A DNA stretch of 64,000 bases from Aldrovandia affinis. Its lineage: Eukaryota; Chordata; Actinopteri; Notacanthiformes; Halosauridae. The stretch lies in NCBI GenBank assembly GCA_029706075.1, contig JAINUG010000072.1, positions 4,248,799 to 4,312,798 of the forward strand, in the 5' to 3' direction. Position 1 is the stretch's first letter, and every line of letters starts with the position of its first letter. This document shows, piece by piece, positions 1 through 11,229 of the stretch. A program made the translations under genes and the position numbers. The notes under the pieces are model-generated. The model was given only the letters and a program-made list of their open reading frames with translations. It searched no databases and was not told the DNA's origin.

Positions 1-692
1 CATGGTAGACCTTAAGCATTAACATACATTTTCACACAGTTTACGAGGCAATAACCTCTCCCTCGAGAGAGATATGACCCAGGCCACAGCCTGAATCCAT
101 TATGGCACAAGAAGGAACTGCTTTCCAATTGACAAAAGCAGAAAGGTAGGCCTGTTTTAAGCTACACTGCTGAGAAATGTCCCTCTAATCTCTGTGGTGT
201 GTAATCAGAACTTCCTCACAAAGCTTCAATTTACCTCGGTTAAGCTAATTGATCAAGTCATGACAGAAAAAAACCCTAAAAAAACATGCTCATTGGCAGA
301 TTGTGGTTTTAGGGGCAAATCGACGTAATTTAAACTTTTAGTATTCTTGTCATGTGTGGAAACGAAATATCGCTGGTCTTCTTAAAGGCTTCTGAAAACT
401 GTTATGCCAGAACTGTAGGAGGGCTGTGACTGATTTGTTTGTGTTAATGCTATCAGCTAGTGTAAAACTGACTGGATGAAAGGGACCGAGCTGTGCCAGG
501 GAATACAACGGGAACGTGGCAGCAACAGGGCAAGGCAAAACTCCACCTTTTGAACCCCACCGTCTACCCACCTGGCACCTGTCCCAGACCGCCACCCCAC
601 CCCAGGACCACTGCTTCCAGCTGCCTTGAACTTAATCAAATCCCTAATTGTTTTGCATATGGACTCATTGTCCACTGTTGATCATTACAAAC
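1..692. other. Unannotated single-copy-looking DNA
   Basis: No gene, RNA gene or repeat was recognised here. The short open frames near 350-680 overlap one another on both strands, lack any known domain and have no codon pattern suggesting translation, so they are treated as chance. Confidence 0.5.
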
Positions 693-860
693 TCCGGCCC
701 TGAGCTGGCCAGAGGAAGATGGTCTCCCCCTCCTGAGTTTGGTTCCTCCTAAGGAGACTCCCTATTTGTTCCACTTAGGCTTGCTTTTGTGGGTCTGCTG
801 TAAAATGTATTGTGACAAATGTTTTGTAAAATGCGCTATACAAATACAATTGATTGAAGA
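693..860 (+). repeat. Decayed fish LINE 3'-end relic
   Basis: The segment has the layout of a common teleost non-LTR retrotransposon 3' end: an AGAGGAAGATGG..CTCCCC block, a GGTTCCTCCTAAGG block, then TTGTGACAAATGTTTTGTAAA followed by GCGCTATACAAATACAATTGA. The last block (about 800-855) is the most diagnostic. No coding part of the LINE survives upstream. The family assignment (L2/Rex-like) is from memory of similar tails and is unsure; the reading as a retroposon tail is firmer. Confidence 0.6.
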
Positions 861-1182
861 GTGTTGGACAGGACAACTCTCCTCCTGATTAGCTGTACAG
901 CGCAACGTTCTTCTCTACTGGTTAGAGAACGTTGCTCTCATCCCACTTGGTTGGTTTGACAGGATGGAGAGTGTGACACTCATCCTGATTGGTCAAAGCT
1001 GTTAAGGGATAAAAAGGTTGGTGATGCTATGCAGGCAGATATTAGCATGACAGCATCAAACACAATCTCATATATATTTAATAAGTAACCCATACCAGAT
1101 TCAGTAGTGTTTACTAGATAATAATTAAACTGCCACTTTTCTCGTACAAGCTTAGAGTTTCTCAGTTATACCCAATGAGACA
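861..1182. other. Unannotated spacer
   Basis: Contains a short local duplication of an AGAACGTT / CAACGTTCT type motif near 900-935 (arms facing each other around CTACTGGTTAG), but no gene or known repeat was recognised. Confidence 0.4.
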
Positions 1183-1387
1183 TACAGGTAACTGCGAAAA
1201 TACTTGTATGGCGGGGGTGCAGTCAACTCACTCCTGGCCCAGGCTAGGAGAGGGCCGGCGTTCATTAGAAAGGGGAACGCTGGGACTATCCGCCGGTACC
1301 GGCCGTGGCATCCCCGACAAACACTTGCAATATTGCAATACTCCCTCATCTGCTCAAGCTTTGCCTTTATTTTGGCAGTTACCTGTA
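1183..1387. mobile_element. 205-bp Tc1-type miniature element
   Basis: The left end reads TACAGGTAACTGCGAAAATA and the right end is its inverse, reading TACAGGTAACTGCCAAAATA on the other strand (one mismatch in 20). These ends match the termini of the larger Tc1 derivatives at 18.1, 48.6 and 63.7 kb. The right end continues in register with them for about 15 further bases (AAGGCAAAGCTTGAGC against AAGGAAACACTTGAGC). The roughly 150 bp between the ends has no transposase similarity that I can see and includes a GC-rich GGTACCGGCC stretch. TA dinucleotides at both edges fit Tc1/mariner target choice. It is probably a MITE mobilised through the shared ends. Confidence 0.7.
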
Positions 1388-4244
1388 CCTTCTGTTGGGA
1401 GTGTGAGATTGCAGTTTGAGAATCGAGTTACCACCATTTACTCTAAAATTCATAGACCGTATGATAATAGCACAAGAGTACATAATGAGGAGAACAGCCC
1501 ATTCAGCCCGTCCAGGCTCACAGGACAAATATGCCGCAGATAGCCGTGGGATTTTTGTGCGCATATGGCACGGCACGCATGTGACGTGATGTTGGATCTA
1601 TGCATTTTAAATGGGGCAGTGAGGACAGGGGGGAAGGTGTGAATAAAGAGGAAGTAACTAGGGATATAAGAGTGACTAATAATTCCATGGTGTCTACGGA
1701 GAAACAATGGAGAGACTTACCAGCACAGTGTATTAAAACCAAATGTGAATCTCTGTGGTGATTCAGACCTTTAGCACCCTGAGGCCCGGACAACAGACGA
1801 TGTAACAGAAAAAAAAAGAAGAAAAAAAAAGAATAAATAAAAAGCGGAGCTTGTTTGCCGTGTTTATGTCATAAGCAGTAATGTGGCCAACTGTCATCAC
1901 CAGCTTTAGACGATTATTAGTCCTTGCACTGCACTGACTGAGATGAAAGTATCGCTTTCCAGCTCCTGGAAGAGACCCGGACCTGCCTTTCTCATAGCCG
2001 CATACCCAGAAATATGCAGCGAGCGCTTTCGCGCCACAGTTCTGTGGTTGGATGGGGAAATGCCTTTTGCATGTGTTTAAGCCCCGGCGTGCCAGAGCTA
2101 ACCGCTACTCAGGCAAGCCCCCCAACCGAGCTGCCACGCGGAGGCCTCGGCGCTGCTATGCTAAGAGTCAGCCCGGGCTACTGTAAGCACGGTTGCTGTA
2201 TCACCGAATGCACTGAAAGCAGCACAGGGATCGGCGGCCGTAATGCGCCAGCTGTCAGAACCCGCTCGTCGGCTCTCGAGTCGTGACATTTCTGGGCAGG
2301 GGCTCGTGCCCGGGCTAATTCCGTGGCACTCCAGAAGCACTTAAAGTCATCAGTGCCTACAGTAACTGTAGACATCAAATGACGGGAGACCGATTCACGA
2401 CACGAGCCAACGTCGAGTGCCCGTTTCCAGAGTGTGTGTGTGCTTTGACTGACTTAATAAAAATAAGTAAAGGCCTGATTGTTTGTGTTATTTAGAAGGC
2501 CTTAACTGTTGTTAATCGCTCCGTTGCCATGGCAATGCCATCCGGTGATGCCATGGAAAGTGTCTCTCTGCGCCCCGGTGATTTGAGGCCCTGGTGCATT
2601 ACGTCCTCACCGCCTATTAGAGAGTACCAGAGCACCAGACCCTCAAAAAAACAAACAACATGCAAAAAAATAAAAACTCTTTGGAGGTACGTAAATCTAA
2701 GCATATCATCAGAGGAATGTCTGGCAGGGTCCTTGCCTAACCTGTCCAAGTTCAGTATGAAGAGGTTTTTTTTAAGTTAAATAAATAAGTGGGAAGTCAA
2801 TATTCATCAAAATGCTGGAGGGTGGGAGGACGTTAAGTTAGTGCATAATCAGACCCTGTGCTTTTCAGGGGTTTGGAGAAAACCCAAATGTACCATAATC
2901 ACTTTGGTGGGCTTAGTTTCATTGTACGATTTCAGTTAAAATGTCCAAAGAAGAACCATCAAACAACCTGGAAAGAAATGCAGAGTATCATTTTTTCTTT
3001 CAACTTGATTTTTTTTTGCACCAGACACAGAATATTGCACTCTGCCTCCATTTTTTAAACATTCAGATATTAACATCAAAAAGAACTCAAAGACTGTGTC
3101 AGCAATAGTATATGCATCACATGTCTGTCTAAATACAATGTCGAACGAAAAGAATGATGTGACAACTGAAAGAAGATAGAGATAGACGAAGAAACAGCAC
3201 AGAAAAGGGAAAGCCCAATAATTAACAAGTGTTCATATTTCACTTGTGTGTTGTATGTGTGATATTTCTCAAGACCTGGGCTGCCTTAAATAATCAGACA
3301 CTTAAAAGAGTCCTTATGGAACTCTTTTACAGTCCTTATTGAACAAAATCTTTGTTAAACTCTTGCTGCTTATAGAGATTGAATAGTTAATTAGTGACAA
3401 CCTACTGTACACGCTGCATTCTTTCTGAATGTAATTACCCCAGCCCCCGCCTCCGCCTCAGGGTAAACACATCTGCAGCGGGTACAATGATGGCATGCAT
3501 TTTCCAATCTTTGCTGCTGTGAAAAAAACAACTTTTAATCTCCAGCTTATACCGAACGTAGATTGCGTCTATCCCTACACCTGGAACGTGCTCTGATGTT
3601 CGTGGATTGACACAGAAGGCAGTCTGATGTATAAAGCTGAATATAGAGAACGAGGGCAAGGGTGCTGACAGATATGTTCTGATCTGACTGCGTGAATTTG
3701 GCACCCTGCTACGTGGCATCCTGCATGACCTCCACGGCTGTCAGTTCTCACTGAACTCATGGCCAGAGACAGACAGGAGAGCTTCTCTATCCACCAAAGC
3801 ATTTAGCACGGTGCCTCAGACACACTCCCGGCCCGAGGATCAAACCCGGTTAAGCAGGTGATTGTGAAATTAATGCTCGACAATCGTACGCGTGCGGTTT
3901 TTCAACACGGCAGCTTTCATTTCATTCGCCAAAATGAGTGACGTTTGGGTAAACTCTTTCTTGCCGGCAGCCACGTCACCCTGTAGCCTTCAAACATGTC
4001 AAACTGCTGAAGCTAAGTAGGACTAGACTTGGTTAGTACTTTGGGGGCGGCCTCTTGGGAAAAATAAGTTTAGAAGTATGGATGAGTCAGCTGGGAGCAC
4101 TTTTACCTCCGGACCAAATCAATTCCAATTCCCAAGCTCAGTGCTAGGGACACCGTACTACTTGAGGGTATGTCCATCAATTGAGACACTAAACAGGTCC
4201 TTGGTCCTGTTTTACTGTGGTCATTACGTAACGATCCCATGACA
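1388..4244. other. Unique DNA, no gene seen
   Basis: An A-rich run lies at about 1805-1850. A relatively GC- and CpG-rich stretch lies at 1980-2420 (GCGAGCGCTTTCGCGCC and similar), unusual against the AT-rich surroundings. The 90-codon frame at 2014-2286 falls in this GC-rich patch and has no recognisable domain, so its length is probably a product of base composition. Nothing else was recognised. Confidence 0.4.
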
Positions 4245-4445
4245 CATTACAAAAAAGTAGGGTGTTAACCCCAGTGTCCTGGTCAAATTCCCACACATAC
4301 TCTCTCTCAACATCTGGCCTCCTAATCCCCTATATCTGATTGGCTACACAGTCTCTTTGCATTCCCTACCCACTTTGACTCCTCGGGCTGTCACTGCAAA
4401 TGAGAATTGATGTCTCAGTTGACCAACCTGGTTAAATGAAGATGA
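4245..4445 (+). repeat. Dispersed retroposon tail ending CTGGTTAAAT
   Basis: The order of blocks (GTTAACCCCAGTGTCCTGG, CCTAATCCCCTATATCTGATTGG, CACTGCAAATGAGAATTGATG, GACCAACCTGGTTAAATGAA) matches a well-known dispersed fish repeat that normally ends in CTGGTTAAATAAAG. A second copy lies in opposite orientation at 55095-55255, which supports the call within this window. The class is uncertain, probably a non-LTR or SINE 3' region. Confidence 0.65.
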
Positions 4446-4919
4446 ATATTCCTCAAGACTTCTTCGAGACTCTTGAAGGTCGAGTCGAGAAAAACATTTC
4501 AAACGTTTTGACAAGCTGTTGGGTCCATGCAGGAGTTGTTAAACAATGTTTCGTTCCAGTATTTGTTTGGGGACTGTTTTTCCTTGGCTAAACATTCCAG
4601 GACAGCTTGGCAGAGTGCATGTTTACCCTTTTCAGTCATTTTCGATCGTGTCTTCATGCACGCCTTTAAATGTGGAAATAAAACAGCGAGACCATCACGA
4701 AGGGCAATACTGAAAAGGATCGAGATTCACTACAGGTGGCCATGCAGGTTTCCTGCATGTGTTACTGCCCAGCACATTAAAACGGGGTGTTCCGACACAC
4801 TGGGAAATAACATCTGTCAATCAATGCTGAGGCCTGTCATCTTGTCCTCAGGTTTCACAGCGAACTCATTACCCACTCCGTGCTCCCCCCCTCTGTGCCC
4901 TGGCTGGGCCTCGTAAACA

Positions 4920-5210
4920 AAGTGCTGATCTTCCCCAGGAGGGGGGCTTCTGTTATTACAACCCATTATCATAAACGTGCTACGATTTATCAAAGCTTTA
5001 ACAGCGGCGCAAAGGGGCTTTTACGGGCCCATAAATTAGCACACGCTCGGGGGAAATATGCACCTCACCGTTTGATCCTTCGGGAAACCTGCGTCTCGCT
5101 GTCTCGGGGTGGTGGAGGCACCTGTTTGACTTTGACTCGCTCGCGCGGTGCTCGCGTCCATGGATTACCGAGCCCCCTGTCCTCAGCGGTGTGACCGCGG
5201 TATCTGGGCG
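4920..5210. promoter_or_regulatory. Candidate conserved non-coding element
   Basis: This stretch is single-copy in the window and free of repeats. It is dense in AT-core homeodomain-like motifs (CATTATCATAAACG, TTTATC, CCATAAATTAGC) alternating with CpG-rich blocks (GACTCGCTCGCGCGGTGCTCGCG near 5136-5158). Such texture is common in vertebrate developmental enhancers but is not proof. No promoter elements with a linked exon were found. Confidence is low because conservation could not be tested. Confidence 0.2.
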
Positions 5211-5273
5211 GTTAGGAGCCGGTAGCCACCCTGTCCGGTAGATCCACTCGCCTGCCTGACTCGCGAACCAGTG

Positions 5274-5468
5274 AGCAGTGTAATGTAATGGTTAGGGAAA
5301 TGGGCTTGTAATTCAAAGGTTGCAAGATTCCCAGGTGGGACACTGCTGTTGTACCCTTGAGCGAGGTACTTGACCTACTTCAGTAGATCATGCTGTATAA
5401 ATGGGTTGTATGTAAAGAAATGTAAAACTGTGGATCTCTCTGGATAGGAGCATCTGCTAAGTACCTAT
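5274..5468 (+). mobile_element. tRNA-like SINE (type B)
   Basis: The head (GTAATGGTTAGGGAAATGGG..TTCAAAGGTTGCAAGATTCCC) resembles a tRNA-derived pol III promoter region. The body has TACCCTTGAGCGAGGTACTTGACC and a CAGTAGATCATGCTGTATAAA block. The tail has CTCTGGATAGGAGCATCTGC, a version of the SINE/LINE tail found repeatedly in this window. Related copies lie at 24690, 29068 (reverse), 50096 and 51400. It is diverged and not flanked by a clear target duplication. Confidence 0.8.
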
Positions 5469-5933
5469 AAAAACAAAATCAGGAGCTACTTGATACACAC
5501 ACATTCAGAACTGAAACATAACATTCAGTTTTCAAAGTTATGGATAAAACATGCGGCAGATACTTCAGATACTTGCATACCACAGATCTGTGTAGCCTTC
5601 CCAGGTCACATTCTTTATAGAATTAACACTGTTATGTAATTCACTTTAATAAGAAAAACATTTTGACAATATGGTGATAGCACTGGTAAACTACAGTATG
5701 AGTAATTCTAAAACTACCGGTTGAAGCGCACGTGATAACATTGGGTTAGCAATACCTGGGACGTCCCTATGGTAACTATATTTATATGTGTTTACAGGTC
5801 AGAAATAGGAGGATATTTTTATCGATTCACTCGTTTATGCGATTCCTGAAGTCTGAATTGAATTTAATAAAAGTAAAGCGGTCGGTTCTGCATGAGGAGT
5901 TGAGTGTTCTTATTCTTCTTCCTCTTCTTCTTT

Positions 5934-5971
<38 letters not shown>

Positions 5972-6422
5972 GTTATTATTTTGATGCACTGCAAACCATA
6001 AGGGATAAATCATTGTCTGATCTCTTCCATCTTGTTACATTTGGCCGTCTAAATACGTGCAGGTTCACATTCACGCCAGCACGTTTACAATTAGTGCATT
6101 TGGCCAACAGATGTGGATGGATCTGTTCACAAGCCCCATCTGACGTAAAACAACAACAACAAAAAAACCTTACAATTAAATGCACAATGTGCTCTCTCCA
6201 TGACAGTAAATAGGTTAATTTACTGAAGGAAAAAAATACAATATGTTGCCATTAAAGTGTGGAATGTTGGAATTATTACAAAGAGGATAAAAAAAACTAG
6301 GCCACAACTATCAAATGTATTAACTCTGCCTTCGTGTTCTGGAACGCCAACAATATGTAGAATGTGCTGATGGAATGTTCTTTGTTCTGTTGTTGTATTC
6401 TGTAGTCATTGTTTTCAGAGGA
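5469..6422. other. Unique AT-rich DNA with ATT array
   Basis: Apart from the ATT microsatellite at 5935-5980 nothing was recognised. The frames at 5786-6001 and 5932-6213 derive their length from translating the microsatellite (poly-Ile or poly-Tyr) and are not genes. Confidence 0.5.
5935..5980. repeat. (ATT)n microsatellite
   Basis: About 12 TTA/ATT units with one interruption (TTGTTATT). It is preceded by a CTT-rich stretch (TTCTTCTTCCTCTTCTTC). Confidence 0.95.
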
Positions 6423-6426
6423 TTAA

Positions 6427-6604
6427 CACTTTGTAACACTAGTGCTGTCACACTATGCTGTTTATTCTAGAACATGCTGTAACATTCTGGTTGATTCTAA
6501 TTGATTACATCATAAAGGGCTGCTAATGGCGTCCTCAAAGAACTGTACAATTCCAGAACAGAACACTGTGAATTAGAACTGGAAAAAACTCACTCATCAA
6601 AGGG
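6427..6604. mobile_element. Possible piggyBac-type MITE
   Basis: A TTAA tetranucleotide flanks both sides (6423-6426 and 6605-6608). The left interior reads CACTTTGTAACAC and the right interior, inverted, reads CCCTTTGATGAGTG. TTAA target duplications with CMCTTTG-like ends fit piggyBac-superfamily miniature elements. The terminal match is only about 7-9 bases, so chance is a real alternative. There is no coding content. Confidence 0.3.
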
Positions 6605-7753
6605 TTAACAAGTGTATTACACGGTCAGACAGAATCCTACATGAATGTTCAATAAGTTTAATACGCCTCAGCTCCATTAGTCCCTCATGTGGGGGACCCC
6701 AGTGTTTTGCACAGTGAATCATATTTCTTAGTCCCTTAGCGAAGGTCATGGGTTCGGCCCCTGATCAACTGAATAAATGCATTTCCACCATCTGCCTTCT
6801 GTGCAAGATGGAATTCACCCCACCATGTGATCAGACCAGGAGCCTTTTGACTCTGAGGCTGCCCTCATCATTGTAAGCCTGCTGAGTTTGTCCCAGGCCA
6901 AGGCACACAAAAGGCACGCTCAATCAGAAATGGACCCTGGTGCAACAGTTGGGTCTGGAGAGGGGAGTGGAAGCACTGGGCCTGCCATTTGCAGCCCGTC
7001 ATTTACGCCATTTACGGGTGTCCTGTCCAGGAGCAGTGCCACCCTCTCCGCAGCTCGTTGGTTGGCACTGTGGTTTTTATTAGCAGCGTCATGATGATTA
7101 GTGGGAATTCAGCATGCATGCAGTCAGCAGGGGGCGCTGTGTGTTGTGTCTGATGTCCATCTCCAGCGAGGAAGCACCGTTACTGCCTCTCCCAGACACT
7201 GGGGGTCTTTCGGCTAAAAGAAAGAGGCCGGCCTCTCATGGTCGGTCCAATCAGTGAAAAATGGCTGTTAATGACCCTTGTCCGTGTCCCAGACACCAGG
7301 AGGTCTGAGCAGCAGTAACGTGGAGGAGGCCACTACTGCTCGGCTCTTATAAAAACACAGATGCACGACAGGGCCACAGGGGCTGCAAGCCATTTTAGAT
7401 AACAGCAGCGATACGCCTGATTATCCCTATAAATAGAGTGGCGGGTATGATAATCGCAAGCCACAAAGGACAGGCAGCGGACCAAAATCCCAAACAATAC
7501 CCCTGATAACGTTATGAATTGTGCACATAATGGGTCTTGGGACATGGTCTGCAAGGGGATCTTAAATCAAGAATCAACCGGAGATAAGATCTGCAGACCA
7601 GGCAAGCCCACCCCTCCCTCCCTCACACATCTCAAGTTTAACAGTCTGTGGGCATTCTTGCTTTACATCCCCCAGCTGGTCCAATAAATGCTTAAAGCAT
7701 GAGGTGAAGTATTAAACGGTTGAAACACAGGGAGTGTAATGAGTCAGCCTGGT

Positions 7754-7779
7754 AAAAATAAATAAATAAATAAATAAAT
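7754..7779. repeat. (AAAT)n microsatellite
   Basis: Five to six AAAT units following a short A run. Confidence 0.9.
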
Positions 7780-8164
7780 GGAAAAAGGAATGGAAAAATA
7801 TGTTTACTTTTTCACAAAACAGGTGCAAGCGCAAAGAAATGTCTCTCATTAAATATCAGTAGTGAGGGTGTTTTTTCCACAATAACAGGCTATTATTAGG
7901 CCCTACCCCCTCTCCCCAAACCCCCTTCCACCCCCAAACCCTCACGTCCACCCCCTAACCCAGGGCCAATAAATTGATTGCAGGCCCCGCACGTCGGCCC
8001 TACTATTATACTACCCCTTGATTCAGCTCTCAGCCTCTGAGAGAGGTGTTTGGGGTGGAGCCATTCAGTGTTACAATCTCACACACATGTTTCCGTGTGT
8101 TGTGCTTTTTGGCATGGGATGTGCCAGACTGGACCGTCCCGCCCACATCATCGCCGGGGGTTAC

Positions 8165-8360
8165 ACTGCGCAGATGTGGCGGGCGGTGCCAGCACCCTAC
8201 GACCTGCCAGGCGCAGTGCACCTGGTCCGGCCAGAAGGGCCTAAAACACCAGGAGCGCACCCCTGCTGGAGATGTCACCTATTAACCAACAGGTGCAAAC
8301 TTCAAATTAAAAGCCGAGAATAATGTCGCCCTAATAAACTTTTAAAGAAGGGGCGTCTGT
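8165..8360. promoter_or_regulatory. E-box cluster, candidate enhancer
   Basis: Three E-boxes lie within 125 bp: CAGATG at 8171-8176, CACCTG at 8219-8224 and CAGGTG at 8290-8295. They sit in a locally GC-rich stretch that passes into an AT-rich block (TTCAAATTAAAAGCC, CTAATAAACTTTTAAAG). bHLH or Snail/ZEB-type factors bind such boxes. Function is inferred from motif content only. Confidence 0.2.
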
Positions 8361-8805
8361 TTTCATGCTCGGCCCCATCCAACAGTAAAAGCCAGTATTT
8401 TTTAAGGCCAACAATAAAAACTGTTCTCTGCTGCACTCCCTGCAGTTATGGTTTATTTGAAAGGCATAAACATGTAGCTTGTTGCAACTTTCATTTTGAA
8501 TATCTCAGAACTGCTGCAACAGGAAACAGATGAATAATTAATTCATCCCAATCAATTGTTATGGTCTTCACTTCATTTTGTCTTTGGTACACTATCTGAT
8601 GCTTCAGTATATGTTAGAATATATGAATATGTGTTGATGGGGCTTCCCACATAATTGGACTGTATTAGCCATGCGGAGGCCACATTGAGTATGACCGTGA
8701 CTTTAACATCCGTATTTAATGTTCTTAATTAACAGGAAAGGCTTTTGTGGATGCCTGCCCTTACAGAATAATTGCATGAATCCTGCCCATCTGAATCAAA
8801 TGTGT

Positions 8806-8966
8806 TTTTTGGACATTTCATATGCAATTCACATGTGTACATTTCCACATGTATGCCAGATATTGTGTATAACATGTAATCATGTGTTGTCACATGTACT
8901 TCACAAGTTTTCACATATGCATGTCTTTTTTGGACATTTCAAATGTGAAATTGCATGTGTTTTTCC
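8806..8966. repeat. CACATGT-rich degenerate repeat patch
   Basis: The patch opens and closes with TTTTTTGGACATTTCA (near 8804 and 8927) and holds many CACATGT / ACATGTG motifs in both orientations, with ATTCACATGTG and AAATGTGAAATTGCATGTG among the clearest. It resembles an internally palindromic simple repeat or decayed foldback MITE. No target duplication was identified. Confidence 0.45.
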
Positions 8967-9764
8967 ATAAGACTGAATTCTTTCCCCTTTGTTGCAGTAC
9001 GTTCAGTAGTGGCCCTCGATTACGTCACAGCCATACGTGAGCGAGTTTATCTTGGCCAAAAAAAGATAAGCTTGAAAATACAGTGGACCTTAGAGGGTGA
9101 TGAAACTGGACTGCCGGTTTGGAACCTGTGAGTATAACGCTGCCAGACCCTTTATTAAGGTTTTGTGCCTGAACTACCCCAGGTAAAATATTCCACTGTG
9201 TAGGCTAGTCGTAAAATGCGAGCCATGTACTATAAATCACCCAGCACAAGAGCTTCTGCTCAGCGAATCAATAATGTAATTTAATGTGTCATACAGTCAT
9301 TTACCAGTTCCAATTGATATAGTATACAATACCATGTAATTCCCAAACCAACAACAGATGTTGTGACAAAGGCACGAAAACAATCCCCCCACGCTGCGGT
9401 ATCCATTCCTAGAGAGGAGAAAAGCTTATTGTACAGTACCTGGGACTCTGTACACTAAATCCCCAGGTTTCCCCATTTTATTTGTGCCCTTTCTGTGTTA
9501 GCGTATGGCCTTTGCTTTACGTGTGCTGTTTGTTTCTCTGGGATGAACGAAGACTCCACTCGCCTCAGCTACTGTGGCTGAAATACCCTGGGCCCGTTCA
9601 ACGCTGGTCCCCCTCCAAGTGCGCATGAATTTTTATGTGCCTGCTTTACAAAGAGAATTTCTCCCATCACAGCAGAGGGGGTACATTTGAGAAGACGTGC
9701 TATTGCCTCCAGCTGTTTGGAAAGCAGTTCTCGGAGTAGGGGAAGCTCCAGCGCTCGCTGAAAC
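8967..9764. other. Unannotated DNA
   Basis: No gene or recognised repeat. The short frames around 9569-9938 have no known domain. Confidence 0.4.
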
Positions 9765-9900
9765 AATGCACAGAAACTGTGTGCCCAAGCTTAACGAGAC
9801 CCAAACCACGATCGGTATAAGAGACAGTTTTAATGTGCACAAAGTGAACGCCCACGCTAAATGAGACCAAAGCCATGCTCCGTATAAGAGACAGCTTAAT
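9765..9900. repeat. Two-copy 67-bp tandem duplication
   Basis: Two diverged units align: AGCTTAACGAGACCCAAACC at 9788 against CGCTAAATGAGACCAAAGCC at 9855. Both contain GTATAAGAGACAG (9815-9827 and 9882-9894), giving a 67-bp period. The units differ at many positions, so the duplication is old. Confidence 0.8.
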
Positions 9901-10100
9901 ATTTTAGACACTTCCCCCCCTCTACATTTTGAACTCATAACTTAATTGTGGAGCTGATTTCAGTCCTTGTGCATCTCTCCAAGTGCTGAAATACAAACCA
10001 CATGTGGTCAGGCTCTGTAAAGATGTCTTCGGTGTGGTTAGGGGAAAACCCTCACATGGCAATGAGACGTGTATTTGCGTGGTTTCTTGAAAAAATGCCA

Positions 10101-10120
10101 TAAATAAATAAATAAATAAA
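10101..10120. repeat. (AAAT)n microsatellite
   Basis: Five AAAT units. Confidence 0.9.
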
Positions 10121-10421
10121 AGGAGTCTTAAGAGATCTAGTGCTTTCTCTTCCTCCCAATGCCCCTTGGGAGGTGAAGGTTTTTAAAAGTTCATAATGTT
10201 GCTAATTTACCCTGAGGGACTGCAGATTTAGGTACGGTTTCCTCTCTCTGTAAAAGGTCCTTCAGAATATCCCAACGTTGCAGCAGCAGCTTTACATCCC
10301 ATCAATTAAGAATTAAAAAACAATAATGATATGCAATACATATTCTTTTATATGTAAATATATTTGCCATGATATCTGTGCTTCGTTTTGTGTGAATTCT
10401 GAGTAAAACAGGACACTGGAC

Positions 10422-10456
10422 ATATGAATTACGGGTTGTCAACCCGTAATTCATAT
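10422..10456. repeat. Perfect palindrome, 17-bp arms
   Basis: ATATGAATTACGGGTTG is followed by a single T and then its exact reverse complement. No repeat family was recognised around it. The 1-nt spacer means it would extrude as a cruciform rather than as an ordinary stem-loop. Confidence 0.95.
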
Positions 10457-11191
10457 TACAATAAATGTACATTTTAAACCTGATATGTAACAAAAGCCTG
10501 CTGGCACACACTGCATCGGCCGCAAACGCAAGACCAGCTTGTGACTGAAAAGGTTTTGATGTAATTTACACCGTTAAGTTGGTTATTGAATGAAATCTAG
10601 CTCTTGTAAGCATAGCCATCATTCATTGTAAAGAGCCTCGGTCCTTATGTCTGTGAGGCTCACGATACCCTGATTTACCGCAGTGTTGGAACTGCTGCTC
10701 TGTGTATGTAACTGAAGTGGAGCCACGAGCATCTTCCAAAGAGATGTTCCTTTCCTGTGGATGAGCAGCAAAACGCCAGACAGGATGCAAAATGACCTGG
10801 CAATCAGTACTGGTGCTGATTGAGGTGAGTTTACCCCGTTCAACAATAGATAATATTTAAATTCAATCCATGATTATTATTATTATTATTCGATTTCAGA
10901 ACAAAAGAGGTCAGATTTATTTCAGCACAATATTTAGTCATGAATGCGGTTAGAAAGTCCACTGTCTGTCGGCAGCACAATCTTTAGGCCTGCTGAACCA
11001 GCATACTGGTCTCCAGTTGATATTTCAAAGTCTGTTTTAGGATTTATTGTTACCTACAAAAAATTAAAGATTTTTATTGTTAGAAGGTATTTGGGTAACA
11101 AGGTTTGTTTTATGGGCAGTAAAATGAGACTGTTGTGCTGTATGTAATAAATATTCAAAAATAGTATTTATATGAAAATACGGATAGACAC

Positions 11192-11229
<38 letters not shown>

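Larger units (their letters stand above)
6609..8805. other. Unique DNA, no gene seen
   Basis: An (AAAT)n run lies at 7754-7779. The stretch 7370-7560 is repeat-free, with several TAAT/ATTA and GATTATC cores. An E-box cluster lies at 8171-8295 and is listed separately. No transposon ends or coding exon were found. Confidence 0.4.

Noticed and set aside
5932-6213. 93-codon frame with a poly-Tyr run
   Set aside because: Translation of the ATT microsatellite.
9815-9894. GTATAAGAGACAG twice, identical to the inner 13 bases of the Tn5 mosaic end used in sequencing adapters
   Set aside because: The upstream bases do not match the adapter and differ between the two copies, and the flanking sequence forms a diverged tandem duplication. 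Adapter contamination would give the full 19-mer at a read junction.
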